From positions 404,894-468,893 of the forward strand of contig DASXGW010000013.1 in assembly GCA_036488875.1 (NCBI GenBank): a DNA stretch of 64,000 nt, in the 5' to 3' direction. The notes under the pieces were generated by a model that saw only the letters and a list, made by a program, of their open reading frames with translations, did no database searches and was not told the origin of the DNA. Positions 9,229 through 16,839 of the stretch are shown here, piece by piece; the stretch's first letter is position 1; every line of letters starts with the position of its first letter. The position numbers were made by a program, and so were the translations under genes. The stretch comes from Candidatus Baltobacteraceae bacterium (lineage in GTDB: Bacteria > Vulcanimicrobiota > Vulcanimicrobiia > Vulcanimicrobiales > Vulcanimicrobiaceae).

Positions 9229-10746
9229 ATGGCGGTCAGCCAGCTTGCCCGCGTTGTGGGCGAGGAGGCTTCCTTAGAGAAGCTTCTAGAGCGCATTGCC
9301 GATCGAAGTGCGCGCGTCGGGGTCATTGGCCTCGGATACGTCGGGTTACCACTCGCGGTCGAGTTCGCACAGCAGTTCGGCGTGGTCGGATTCGACACGG
9401 ATCCCCGCAAGGTCGAGAAGCTCGAGCGCGGCGAGTCCTATATCATGGACGTCGAATCCGAAGACCTCGAACACGTCGTAAAAACCGGCTCGTTCAGCGG
9501 AACTACCGATTTCAACCGGCTGGTCGACTGCGACGCGATCGTGATCTGCGTCCCGACGCCGCTCGAGAAAAGCAAGAGCCCCGATCTCTCCTACGTGGAA
9601 GGCGTCGCGCATATCGTCGCTAAGCTGCTGCGGCCCGGTCAACTGGTCGTGCTCGAGTCGACGACGTATCCCGGCACGACCGACGAGCTGCTCCTGCCGC
9701 TCTTTCAAAAAGGCGGACTCGAGCTCGACAAAGACTTCCTCCTCGCGTTTTCGCCCGAGCGCATCGATCCGGGCAACAAAAACTTCAAGCTCATCGAGAT
9801 TCCAAAAGTCGTCGGCGGCTGCTCGAAAGCGTCGACCGAGGCGGCGGCTACGCTCTACGGCTCGATCATGCGGCGCGTGCATCCGGTTTCCACGGCACGC
9901 GCCGCCGAAGCCGCGAAGCTGCTCGAAAACACGTTCCGCCTGGTGAACATCGGTCTCGCCAACGAAATGGCGCTGCTGTGCCATCAGCTCGGCATGGATG
10001 CGAACGAAGTGATCGAGGCGGCTGCAACCAAGCCGTTCGGGTTCATGCCGTTCTATCCGGGTCCGGGCGTCGGCGGCCACTGCATCCCGCTCGATCCGTT
10101 GTACTTATCGTGGAAGGCCAAGCAGCAAGGGTTCATCTCGCACTTCATCGCGCTGGCCGACGAAGTCAACTCCGCGATGCCGGCGCACATCGTGCAGCTC
10201 ATATCGCACGCGCTCAACGACCGCAGCAAATCGCTGCGCGGCTCGCGCATCCTGCTCGTGGGGGTTGCGTACAAAGAGAATATCAACGACACGCGTCAAA
10301 CGCCGGCCATTCCGATCATCGATCGGCTGCGCTCGCAAGGCGCGAACGTCGCCTACCACGATCCGCTCGTTGCGCACTTGGACATCGACTTGAGCGAATG
10401 GCCGGAGTGGCGGCCGCGCCGCGTTTTCAACGTCGTGCAGCGACGGCGACGCGCCGACAACGGCCAAGAGCGGCGCCAGGAGCGCGGCGATGGTCAGCCT
10501 CGCGCCGTTCACGTCGATCGCCGCGCGGCCGGTTCCGAAGTCACCCGCCGCCGTCACGACGGCTTGCGCAGCGCCGAGCTAACCGATGAGGAGATCGCGC
10601 GCGCGGACTGCGTCGTCATCATCACCGCGCATTCCGGCGTGGACTACGACCGCATCGCGAGAGTCGGCGACATCATCATCGATACGCGCAACGCGCTCGA
10701 CGACGACCAGCGGCGCAACGCTCCCGGACTCGTGGTGCGGCTATGA
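9229..10746 (+). CDS. UDP-N-acetylhexosamine/UDP-hexose 6-dehydrogenase (WecC/WbpA-like) with an internal insert
   Basis: Oxidises the C6 hydroxyl of an NDP-sugar to the uronic acid in two NAD-dependent steps. The NAD-binding motif GVIGLGYVGLP is near residue 25, the central helical domain follows, and catalytic Cys285 lies in GVGGHCIPLDP. That form with Pro-Leu-Asp-Pro is usual in the WbpA/WecC (UDP-GlcNAc/ManNAc) branch. The C-terminal UDP-binding domain is interrupted after DLSEWPEW (residue 394) by ~50 arginine-rich residues before the family sequence resumes at SAELTDEEIARADCVVI. The start ATG has AAGGGG 5-10 bases upstream. The stop overlaps the SDR gene (ATGA). Probable product: UDP-GlcNAc-uronate for an exopolysaccharide. 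Confidence 0.9.
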   Translation: MAVSQLARVVGEEASLEKLLERIADRSARVGVIGLGYVGLPLAVEFAQQFGVVGFDTDPRKVEKLERGESYIMDVESEDLEHVVKTGSFSGTTDFNRLVDCDAIVICVPTPLEKSKSPDLSYVEGVAHIVAKLLRPGQLVVLESTTYPGTTDELLLPLFQKGGLELDKDFLLAFSPERIDPGNKNFKLIEIPKVVGGCSKASTEAAATLYGSIMRRVHPVSTARAAEAAKLLENTFRLVNIGLANEMALLCHQLGMDANEVIEAAATKPFGFMPFYPGPGVGGHCIPLDPLYLSWKAKQQGFISHFIALADEVNSAMPAHIVQLISHALNDRSKSLRGSRILLVGVAYKENINDTRQTPAIPIIDRLRSQGANVAYHDPLVAHLDIDLSEWPEWRPRRVFNVVQRRRRADNGQERRQERGDGQPRAVHVDRRAAGSEVTRRRHDGLRSAELTDEEIARADCVVIITAHSGVDYDRIARVGDIIIDTRNALDDDQRRNAPGLVVRL

Positions 10747-11723
10747 AGAAGCGTTTTCTGATCACCGGCGGCACCGGCTTCATTGGGTCGCATCTTACCG
10801 ATGCGCTGCTCGCGAAAGGGCACTCCGTTATCGCGCTGGATAATCTGGAGACCGGAAGCCGCGACAACGTCGAGAGCGCGCTGTCCAACCGTAACTTCGA
10901 CCTCGTCGTCGGCGACATTTGCGATGCGCCGCTGGTCGACAAGCTGGCTCGCAAGAGCGATGTCGTCGTGCACATGGCCGCGCGCATCGGTCTCAAGCTC
11001 GTCATCGAAAGCCCCTTGCGCACGGTCGACGTCAACGTTCGAGGAACCGAGGCGGTGATGGGCGCGGCGACGCGCTACCGCTGCCGCACGATCGTCGCAT
11101 CGACGTCCGAGGTGTACGGTTTGGCGACCAAGATTCCATCGGCCGAGGAGGATCCGATCACGTTCGGCTCCCCGACGAAAGGCCGCTGGGCGTACGCGTG
11201 CAGCAAGGCCGTCGACGAGTTTCTGGCGCTCGCGCTCGCCCGCGAGCGCGGGCTTCCCAGCACCGTCGTGCGGCTCTTCAACACGGTAGGCCCGCGCCAA
11301 AGCGCGCGCTACGGAATGGTGTTGCCGCGTTTCGTACGCCAGGCGCTAGCGAACGAACCGCTGACGGTCTACGGCGACGGCACGCAGACTCGCAGCTTCT
11401 GCTACGTGGGCGACGTCGTCGGCGCGCTGCTGGACATTCTCGACTGCGAAGCGACCGTCGGCGAGATCTACAACCTCGGTAACCCGCAAGAAGTGCGCAT
11501 CCTGGATTTAGCGCAGGAGGTCATCCGCCAAACCGGATCGACGTCGACGGTGCGGTTCGTTCCGTTCGACGAAGCTTACGCTGCGGGCTTCGAAGAGATC
11601 CACCGCCGCGTTCCGGACATTACGAAGCTGCACGAAACGGTTGGCTTCGTGCCGCGCGTGTCTTTGAGCGAGATCATCGCTGCGGTTATTGAAAGCGCCC
11701 GTAAGCGCGAGCACGTCGCGTGA
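10743..11723 (+). CDS. Extended SDR NDP-sugar epimerase/dehydratase/decarboxylase
   Basis: A 326-residue Rossmann enzyme acting on a nucleotide sugar. It shows TGGTGFIGSH for NAD binding, STSEVYG for the catalytic Ser/Thr, and the Tyr151-x3-Lys155 pair in YACSK. VYGDGTQTRSFCYVGD is the substrate-loop signature shared by UDP-glucuronate decarboxylases and C4-epimerases. Placed directly behind a 6-dehydrogenase, it most likely converts the resulting uronic acid, by C4 epimerisation as in WbpP/TviC-type pairs or by decarboxylation as in UXS. The sequence alone does not separate these. Both ends overlap neighbours (ATGA, GTGA). Confidence 0.88.
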   Translation: MKKRFLITGGTGFIGSHLTDALLAKGHSVIALDNLETGSRDNVESALSNRNFDLVVGDICDAPLVDKLARKSDVVVHMAARIGLKLVIESPLRTVDVNVRGTEAVMGAATRYRCRTIVASTSEVYGLATKIPSAEEDPITFGSPTKGRWAYACSKAVDEFLALALARERGLPSTVVRLFNTVGPRQSARYGMVLPRFVRQALANEPLTVYGDGTQTRSFCYVGDVVGALLDILDCEATVGEIYNLGNPQEVRILDLAQEVIRQTGSTSTVRFVPFDEAYAAGFEEIHRRVPDITKLHETVGFVPRVSLSEIIAAVIESARKREHVA

Positions 11724-12571
11724 GGGCGGAGGCAGCGACCGTAGCGCTGGGGGTACTCTTAGCCCTTGGAACGGCGGCAGCCGCGCGCGCCGACCAGGCG
11801 CTGGCGGCGCCGCCGGCGCCCGTCGCGCAGGCCACTCCGACGGCCGGACAGGTGTGGCCGACGCAGCCGCAGCCGTTTGATACCGTCGATCTGGAAGCCG
11901 GGGGGTCGAACGATTGGCTCAACGCGGGCCGCGGCATGTGGCACGGCAGCTACGCCAACGCCGCGTTTGCTTCGACGTCGGGTTTCAAGGCGTACGGCGG
12001 CTATCTCGACGGCGTTCGCTTCGGACTCGATGACAAGTATTATTACGCCGGAGTGTACGTTCCGACAAAAGTTCCACACGGAACGCTCAACGTCGAGTAC
12101 GGCTTCAGTCCGCAGCACAATAACCTTCCGTCGTCGCAGGTGACGGCCGGATACGACCTGCGGCTCAACGGCGGTTTCGGCATTCAAGCCGGATATAGCA
12201 ATCGCTCCTACACCGCCATCGACGCGTCGATTTGGAATGGCGGCTTCGATAAGTACATCGGCAACGATCGGTTTGCTTACAACGCGACGCTGGCCTCATT
12301 ATCGGGGACACCCGGCGTCGGCTTTTCGCAGACCGTATCGTGGTCGAAGATCCTTCCTAGCGACACGGTGACCGCGGCGGTCAACGTCGGCCGAGATATC
12401 GAGAACACCGGCTTCAACCACGTCGCCTTTTATTCGTCGGCCGTACTCGTGCTCGACGACGTGCACTGGATCGACCCGCATACGGCGATTCACGCGGACG
12501 TCAACTATAACTCCTTAGCCGGCGCATACCAGCGCTACGAGGTGTTGCTTGGTCTACGCGTCCGGCTTTAA
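11720..12571 (+). CDS. YaiO-like outer-membrane beta-barrel protein (paralogue 2)
   Basis: Begins at GTG overlapping the previous TGA. A signal peptide (GVLLALGTAAAARA) and a Pro/Gln-rich linker precede a barrel with the same strand order as the gene at 8231: VDLEAGGSNDWLNAGRG, GTLNVEYGFS, VTAGYDLRLNGG, VHWIDPHTAI and YQRYEVLLGLRVRL at the very C-terminus. The terminal aromatic/hydrophobic strand fits recognition by the Bam machinery. It sits between sugar-nucleotide enzymes and a glycosyltransferase, so a polysaccharide exporter or outer-membrane anchor is the best reading. Confidence 0.78.
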   Translation: MRAEAATVALGVLLALGTAAAARADQALAAPPAPVAQATPTAGQVWPTQPQPFDTVDLEAGGSNDWLNAGRGMWHGSYANAAFASTSGFKAYGGYLDGVRFGLDDKYYYAGVYVPTKVPHGTLNVEYGFSPQHNNLPSSQVTAGYDLRLNGGFGIQAGYSNRSYTAIDASIWNGGFDKYIGNDRFAYNATLASLSGTPGVGFSQTVSWSKILPSDTVTAAVNVGRDIENTGFNHVAFYSSAVLVLDDVHWIDPHTAIHADVNYNSLAGAYQRYEVLLGLRVRL

Positions 12572-12587
12572 CGTCTTCCTCCGTGCG

Positions 12588-13682
12588 ATGGAGATCGCGG
12601 TGGTGTTTTTCGCCGGGGTCTGCGTGCTGCTCGGCGTCGTTCTCGTGGTCTTGCGACGTCGCAATGCAGCTATTTCGCGTCACCGCATCGAGTTGCAGCA
12701 GCGTTGGCAGAAGACGTTCCGTACCACGTTCACGACGCCCCTGACCGAGTTTCCGCCCATTCTCAAGAAGGACCGTTACGACGTCTTGCTCGTTTTCAAT
12801 CAAGTGCGCCAGCTGCGGCAGTCCGACCGAGAGACCGATCGCGATGGCCGCACCGCGTACGGTCCGACGCTCAACGACATGGCGCGCAAGATCGGCTTGG
12901 ACGCGTTTGCGGTCACCCTGCTCGATCGTAAAGACGACGCGGATAAGATCGCGGCGCTCAACCTTCTGGGCTGGATGGGTGATGCGCGGCTGGTTCCCAT
13001 TATTCGCAATCTTATGAAGACGGCGCGCGCTAGTCTCTCGCGTGCCGCGGCAGAAGCGCTGTTGCGGCTCGATTCCACCTCGGTGGAGGACGTCGTAGTT
13101 CAAGTGCGCGATCGGTTCGGTTACGTGCGCGCGCGTGTCGAGCTGATGCTGCGCGAGGTCGGAACCGCACGGCTCGATCCGGCGATGAAGCGCGTCGTTA
13201 CGCTCTCCGACGACCGCGGAAAGATGCGGCTGCTGGATTACCTCGGCTGCGCGTCGCCTAGTGCCGCCCGAGAAATTTGCCGCGCCGTCGTCACGACGTC
13301 GAGCAACGGCGAACTGGTGGCGGCGGCGCTCAAGACGCTGGCCACGGTCGCGCAGGCCGAGGACGCCGATCTGGGACGCCGCTTTGCCGAAGATGAACGA
13401 CCGTTCTTGCGTTTGGCCGCGCTGCGCGTGCTCAAAGAGACGGCGACGCCGCAAGATCTGCCGCTGCTCGAAAAGATGACCAGCGATTCGAGCTGGTGGG
13501 TCCGTCAGCGTGCGGCCGAGACGCTCGTTTCCATCGATACGGGTAACGAGATCGCCGCGCGCGTTCTCGAAGCGCACGAAGATCCGTACGCCAAAGCTGC
13601 CGTCACCGCGGCGCTCGCCGGCCAGCGTGCGAGCAGCGCAATCCGTTCTAGCGATCGCCGTGCCGAAAGGAGTCGTCGATGA
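12588..13682 (+). CDS. HEAT-repeat protein with N-terminal membrane anchor
   Basis: About 364 residues. One strongly hydrophobic N-terminal helix (AVVFFAGVCVLLGVVLVVL) is followed by a basic segment and then a string of 30-40-residue helical pairs typical of HEAT repeats (DKIAALNLLGWMGDARLVP, AAAEALLRLDS, LRLAALRVLKE, VRQRAAETLVSID). I choose ATG 12588 over an in-frame TTG at 12549 that would overlap the preceding gene. No catalytic motif is visible. Its stop overlaps the glycosyltransferase start (ATGA), so the two products are made together. A scaffold or regulator of the synthase at the inner membrane is a reasonable inference. Confidence 0.8.
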   Translation: MEIAVVFFAGVCVLLGVVLVVLRRRNAAISRHRIELQQRWQKTFRTTFTTPLTEFPPILKKDRYDVLLVFNQVRQLRQSDRETDRDGRTAYGPTLNDMARKIGLDAFAVTLLDRKDDADKIAALNLLGWMGDARLVPIIRNLMKTARASLSRAAAEALLRLDSTSVEDVVVQVRDRFGYVRARVELMLREVGTARLDPAMKRVVTLSDDRGKMRLLDYLGCASPSAAREICRAVVTTSSNGELVAAALKTLATVAQAEDADLGRRFAEDERPFLRLAALRVLKETATPQDLPLLEKMTSDSSWWVRQRAAETLVSIDTGNEIAARVLEAHEDPYAKAAVTAALAGQRASSAIRSSDRRAERSRR

Positions 13683-15103
13683 GCACTGGCTTGCATTATC
13701 CTTGGGATCTCGTCGTGCTCGTCATCGAGGTCTGCCTTTTTGCCTATTTCCTCTTCGTCAACGGTTACTACGTCTTCACCGCGGTTCTCGCGCTCCTGAA
13801 CTTGCCGCTGTTTATGCGGTTGCATCGCGTCGATCCGCTCCGGCGGTCGTACTCTTCGCTCGATACGCCGGTTTCGATGATCGTTCCGGCGCATAACGAA
13901 GAGGAAGTCATCGTCAAAACGGTGCGGTCGCTGCTCGCGATGGAGTATCCGACGTTCGAAATCATCGTGGTCAACGATGGCTCCGAGGACCGTACGCTCG
14001 AGAAGCTCGGCCAAGAGTTTTCGCTCGAACCCTACCCCGAAGCGTACCGCGTCTCGATTCCGACTGAGGAAGTGCGAGAAATTTATCGCTCTGCCCAGTA
14101 TCCCGAGCTCATCGTCATCGACAAAGTCAACGGCGGTAAAGCCGACGCGCTCAACGCCGGGCTCAACATCGCTCGCTATCCGCTGGTGCTCTCGGGTGAC
14201 GCGGACTCGTACTACCATCCGGCGACCTTGCAGTGGATGACCGAGCCATTCCAAAAGGACGGTCGCACGATGGTGGTGGGCGGCGCGATTGCCGTCGGCA
14301 ACGACTGCATTCCCGAGTCGTTCGGCGATCCGTTTAAGCCGTCACTGCCGAAGAAAATGCTGCCGCGCTTCCAGGCGCTCGAGTATCTGCGCGCGTTTCT
14401 CTCGAACCGGCTTGGCTGGGCGCCGCTCAACGCCCTAGGTATAGTATCGGGCGCGTGCGGTCTTTGGCGAAAGGATCTGCTCGTCGAGGCGGGCGGGTAC
14501 CGGCGCGACACGGTCTGGGAAGACATGGAGATGACCCTGCGCGCTCACCACATGATGCGGCGCAAGGGGCGCGTGTACCGCGTTGCCTTCACGCCTTATC
14601 CCGTCTGCTGGACGATGGTGCCGAACTCGCTGTCGCAGCTCTATACTCAGCGGGTCTTGTGGCACCGGCACTTGAGCGAGTGCATGGCCATACACCGGCG
14701 GTTGCTCTTCGGCGGCGGCGCGCTGGGCTGGATGACCCTGCCGTACCTCGTATTCTTCGAGTGGCTTGCGCCTCTGGTCGTCGCTTTCGGTATCTGCTTC
14801 GGCATTGCCGGTATCGTTTTCGGCTTCTTGGATTGGTACTCGCAGCTCATTTTGCTTGGTCTCGTGTTGACGCTGGCGATTCTGATTTCGTTCGTCGCCA
14901 TTCTGCTCGACGAGATCTCGTTTACCGCCTATCGCCTTCGCGACATCTGGAATCTCTTTTTAGCCGCGTTTCTTGAGAACTTTGGGTACCGCCAGTTCGT
15001 CACGTTTGCGAGCTTGATGGGCTTCATCAACTGGGCAATGCGAACGCCGCACCGCGGTCGGCGGCCACCCGGGATGTTCGTCAAACCGTATCCAAAGACG
15101 TAG
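13679..15103 (+). CDS. Processive membrane glycosyltransferase, family 2 (PgaC/BcsA-like)
   Basis: Two N-terminal membrane helices, a GT-A catalytic domain (~60-330) and three to four C-terminal helices. The beta-glycan synthase residues are present: Asp100 in VVNDGSED, D174-A-D176 binding metal and UDP, and E281-D282 in VWEDMEM as catalytic base. The usual QxxRW acceptor motif reads QRVLW in TQRVLWHRH, a variant. GGKADALNAGLN is the poly-N-acetylglucosamine-synthase type substrate loop. It would polymerise and extrude a polysaccharide from a UDP-sugar, plausibly one made by the two upstream enzymes. Overlaps the HEAT gene by 4 bases. Confidence 0.92.
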   Translation: MSTGLHYPWDLVVLVIEVCLFAYFLFVNGYYVFTAVLALLNLPLFMRLHRVDPLRRSYSSLDTPVSMIVPAHNEEEVIVKTVRSLLAMEYPTFEIIVVNDGSEDRTLEKLGQEFSLEPYPEAYRVSIPTEEVREIYRSAQYPELIVIDKVNGGKADALNAGLNIARYPLVLSGDADSYYHPATLQWMTEPFQKDGRTMVVGGAIAVGNDCIPESFGDPFKPSLPKKMLPRFQALEYLRAFLSNRLGWAPLNALGIVSGACGLWRKDLLVEAGGYRRDTVWEDMEMTLRAHHMMRRKGRVYRVAFTPYPVCWTMVPNSLSQLYTQRVLWHRHLSECMAIHRRLLFGGGALGWMTLPYLVFFEWLAPLVVAFGICFGIAGIVFGFLDWYSQLILLGLVLTLAILISFVAILLDEISFTAYRLRDIWNLFLAAFLENFGYRQFVTFASLMGFINWAMRTPHRGRRPPGMFVKPYPKT

Positions 15104-15105
15104 CG

Positions 15106-16437
15106 TTGCGTAAGATTCTGGCCCTATGGCTCGCCGTGAGTTCGGCGGGGTGTTCCGCTGCGGTCAGCGGCGCCGGCGTGTCGCCGGCGGCGGCCGTGCC
15201 CTACGCGTCGCTGCCTTCGCCGGGCAAGTACATCAAGCACGTCGTGATCGTCATCCAAGAAAACCGGACGTTCGAAAACATCTTCGCGGGCTACCCGGGC
15301 GCGAACGCTCCGATGTTAGGCCGTACGTCGAACGGCAAGCGGGTCGCGCTCCATCAGATCACTTTTCACGCCTACGATTTCTCGCACAGCTGGCGCACGG
15401 CACTGTTGGATTACGACCATGGGCGGATGGATGGATTCAACCTCAATCTGTCGATTCCGAAATCGGGGCCGCTCGCGCCGTACGCGTATCTCGATCGGAC
15501 CGAAGTTGCGCCGTATTGGACGATGGCCCAGCAGTACGTGCTCGCCGACGCGATGTTTCCGACGCAGTTCGGACCGAGCTTCACCGCGCATCTCGATCTG
15601 ATCGCCGCCACCGCGAAGCTCGCGCCGAACCTCGCCGAGGTCAACTCGCCGACGTCAGGCTCGTCGTGGGGCTGCGACGCACCGGCCGGCACGACGACGG
15701 CGACCGTGAGCGCGAGACGGCAGGTATCGACCAACGGTCCGTTCCCGTGCTTCAACCAGTTCGCGTCGATGGCGAACACGCTCGACCAGACGTATACGTC
15801 CTGGAAGTTTTACGCTCCCCGACTGCGATCCAACGGCGGCATCTGGTCGACGTTCTCGTCGATTCGCCGCGTGCGTTACGGAAGGGATTGGAAACGCGTC
15901 ATCACGCCGCAAACGAAGGTGCTCGCCGACGCAAAGGCCGGAAAGCTTGCGTCGGTGACGTGGGTTGTCCCCGACGCGAAGGATTCAGATCATCCGGCGG
16001 TGGCCAGCGATAAAGGGCCGTCGTGGGTCGCGAGCGTCGTTAACGCGGTCGGCGAAGGACCGGACTGGAAGACGTCGGCGATCGTAATCGTGTGGGACGA
16101 CTGGGGAGGCTGGTACGACAACGCCAAGCCGCCGCAGCTCGACTATCTCGGATTGGGCATCCGCGTGCCGTGTCTCATCATTTCGCCGTACGTCCACGCC
16201 GGGTACGTGTCGCACACGCAGTACGAGTTCGGCAGCATCCTCCGATTCGTGGAAGACACCTTCGGTCTGCCGGCATTGGGGCCACCGTCGATGTACACGG
16301 ACCGGCGCGGGAACAGCATCGTCGACGCCTTCGACTTCACGCAGAAGCCGCGCGCCTTTACGCCGATTCCCGCGCCGTATCCGCCGGACTACTTCCTGAC
16401 GCGTCCGCCATCGGGCTTAGCTCCCGACAACGACTGA
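15106..16437 (+). CDS. PF04185-type phosphoesterase lipoprotein (paralogue 1)
   Basis: A 443-residue exported member of the phospholipase C / acid phosphatase family. It opens with a signal ending SSAGC, a probable lipobox, then HVVIVIQENRTFENIFAGYPG, whose Glu-Asn pair is the family's metal/nucleophile signature. Later landmarks are YDHGRMDGF, DAKDSDHPA and the metal site VWDDWGGWYDN, followed by PCLIISPYVHAGYVSHTQYEFGSILRF. Start is TTG 15106, 2 bases after the glycosyltransferase stop, so it is the last gene of that transcript. Substrate unknown: phospholipid, phosphosugar or teichoic-like polymer. A paralogue lies at 31474. Confidence 0.88.
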   Translation: MRKILALWLAVSSAGCSAAVSGAGVSPAAAVPYASLPSPGKYIKHVVIVIQENRTFENIFAGYPGANAPMLGRTSNGKRVALHQITFHAYDFSHSWRTALLDYDHGRMDGFNLNLSIPKSGPLAPYAYLDRTEVAPYWTMAQQYVLADAMFPTQFGPSFTAHLDLIAATAKLAPNLAEVNSPTSGSSWGCDAPAGTTTATVSARRQVSTNGPFPCFNQFASMANTLDQTYTSWKFYAPRLRSNGGIWSTFSSIRRVRYGRDWKRVITPQTKVLADAKAGKLASVTWVVPDAKDSDHPAVASDKGPSWVASVVNAVGEGPDWKTSAIVIVWDDWGGWYDNAKPPQLDYLGLGIRVPCLIISPYVHAGYVSHTQYEFGSILRFVEDTFGLPALGPPSMYTDRRGNSIVDAFDFTQKPRAFTPIPAPYPPDYFLTRPPSGLAPDND

Positions 16438-16443
16438 TTTCGC

Positions 16444-16731
16444 CTACTTCTTTGCGGACCAGGCGATACAGTAGCCCTTGGGGCTGATATCGCCTTGCAC
16501 GATCTTGCACGTTCCGTTTGCCGTCGCGGTCTTACCCGCGATAAAGAACGTGCAGTTCGAACATTGATCGCTGCCCTTAGGCGTGGTCTGATATTTGAAC
16601 TGCGCTTTGGTGCCGTGAGGGGCCTGGGCCGAAGCAACGGTTCCAAGAACTCCGGCGAGAGCCGGTAAGATGACTGAAGCGCGAACGAAGGCGGCGCGCG
16701 AGAGCTTGTCTTGATCCTTCATATCGATCAT
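16444..16731 (-). CDS. High-potential iron-sulfur protein (HiPIP)
   Basis: A small exported electron carrier of 95 residues. The N-terminus carries SRAAFVR then a hydrophobic stretch ending ASAQA, a Tat-like signal as known for HiPIPs that fold before export. Cluster ligands are Cys57, Cys60, Cys75 and Cys88 (CSNC, GTC, GYC), with the C-x2-C-x14-C-x12-C spacing of the family. HiPIPs carry a [4Fe-4S] 3+/2+ cluster and shuttle electrons in the periplasm, in phototrophs or respiratory chains. It converges on the phosphoesterase gene with 6 bases between stops and diverges from the FecR gene. Its redox partner is not visible in the window. Confidence 0.92.
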   Translation of the reverse strand: MIDMKDQDKLSRAAFVRASVILPALAGVLGTVASAQAPHGTKAQFKYQTTPKGSDQCSNCTFFIAGKTATANGTCKIVQGDISPKGYCIAWSAKK

Positions 16732-16811
16732 CTTAACCCTTAGGCTTGGTTTCAGGCAATCCTAACCTCGCACGGACCCTCGGCCCGGACGCATCGGGTA
16801 CGTCTTTCGTT

Positions 16812-16823
16812 GACTACAGTGCG
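16812..16823 (+). promoter_or_regulatory. Shared upstream motif of the FecR genes (copy 1)
   Basis: GACTACAGTGCG lies 28 bases before the ATG at 16840. A near-identical GACTACAATGCG lies at 18810-18821 upstream of the paralogous FecR gene. TACAGT/TACAAT would serve as a -10 box; no convincing -35 is seen, so it may be an alternative-sigma promoter or an activator site. Confidence 0.35.
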
Positions 16824-16839
16824 AGGTGAAAAACGCAAT

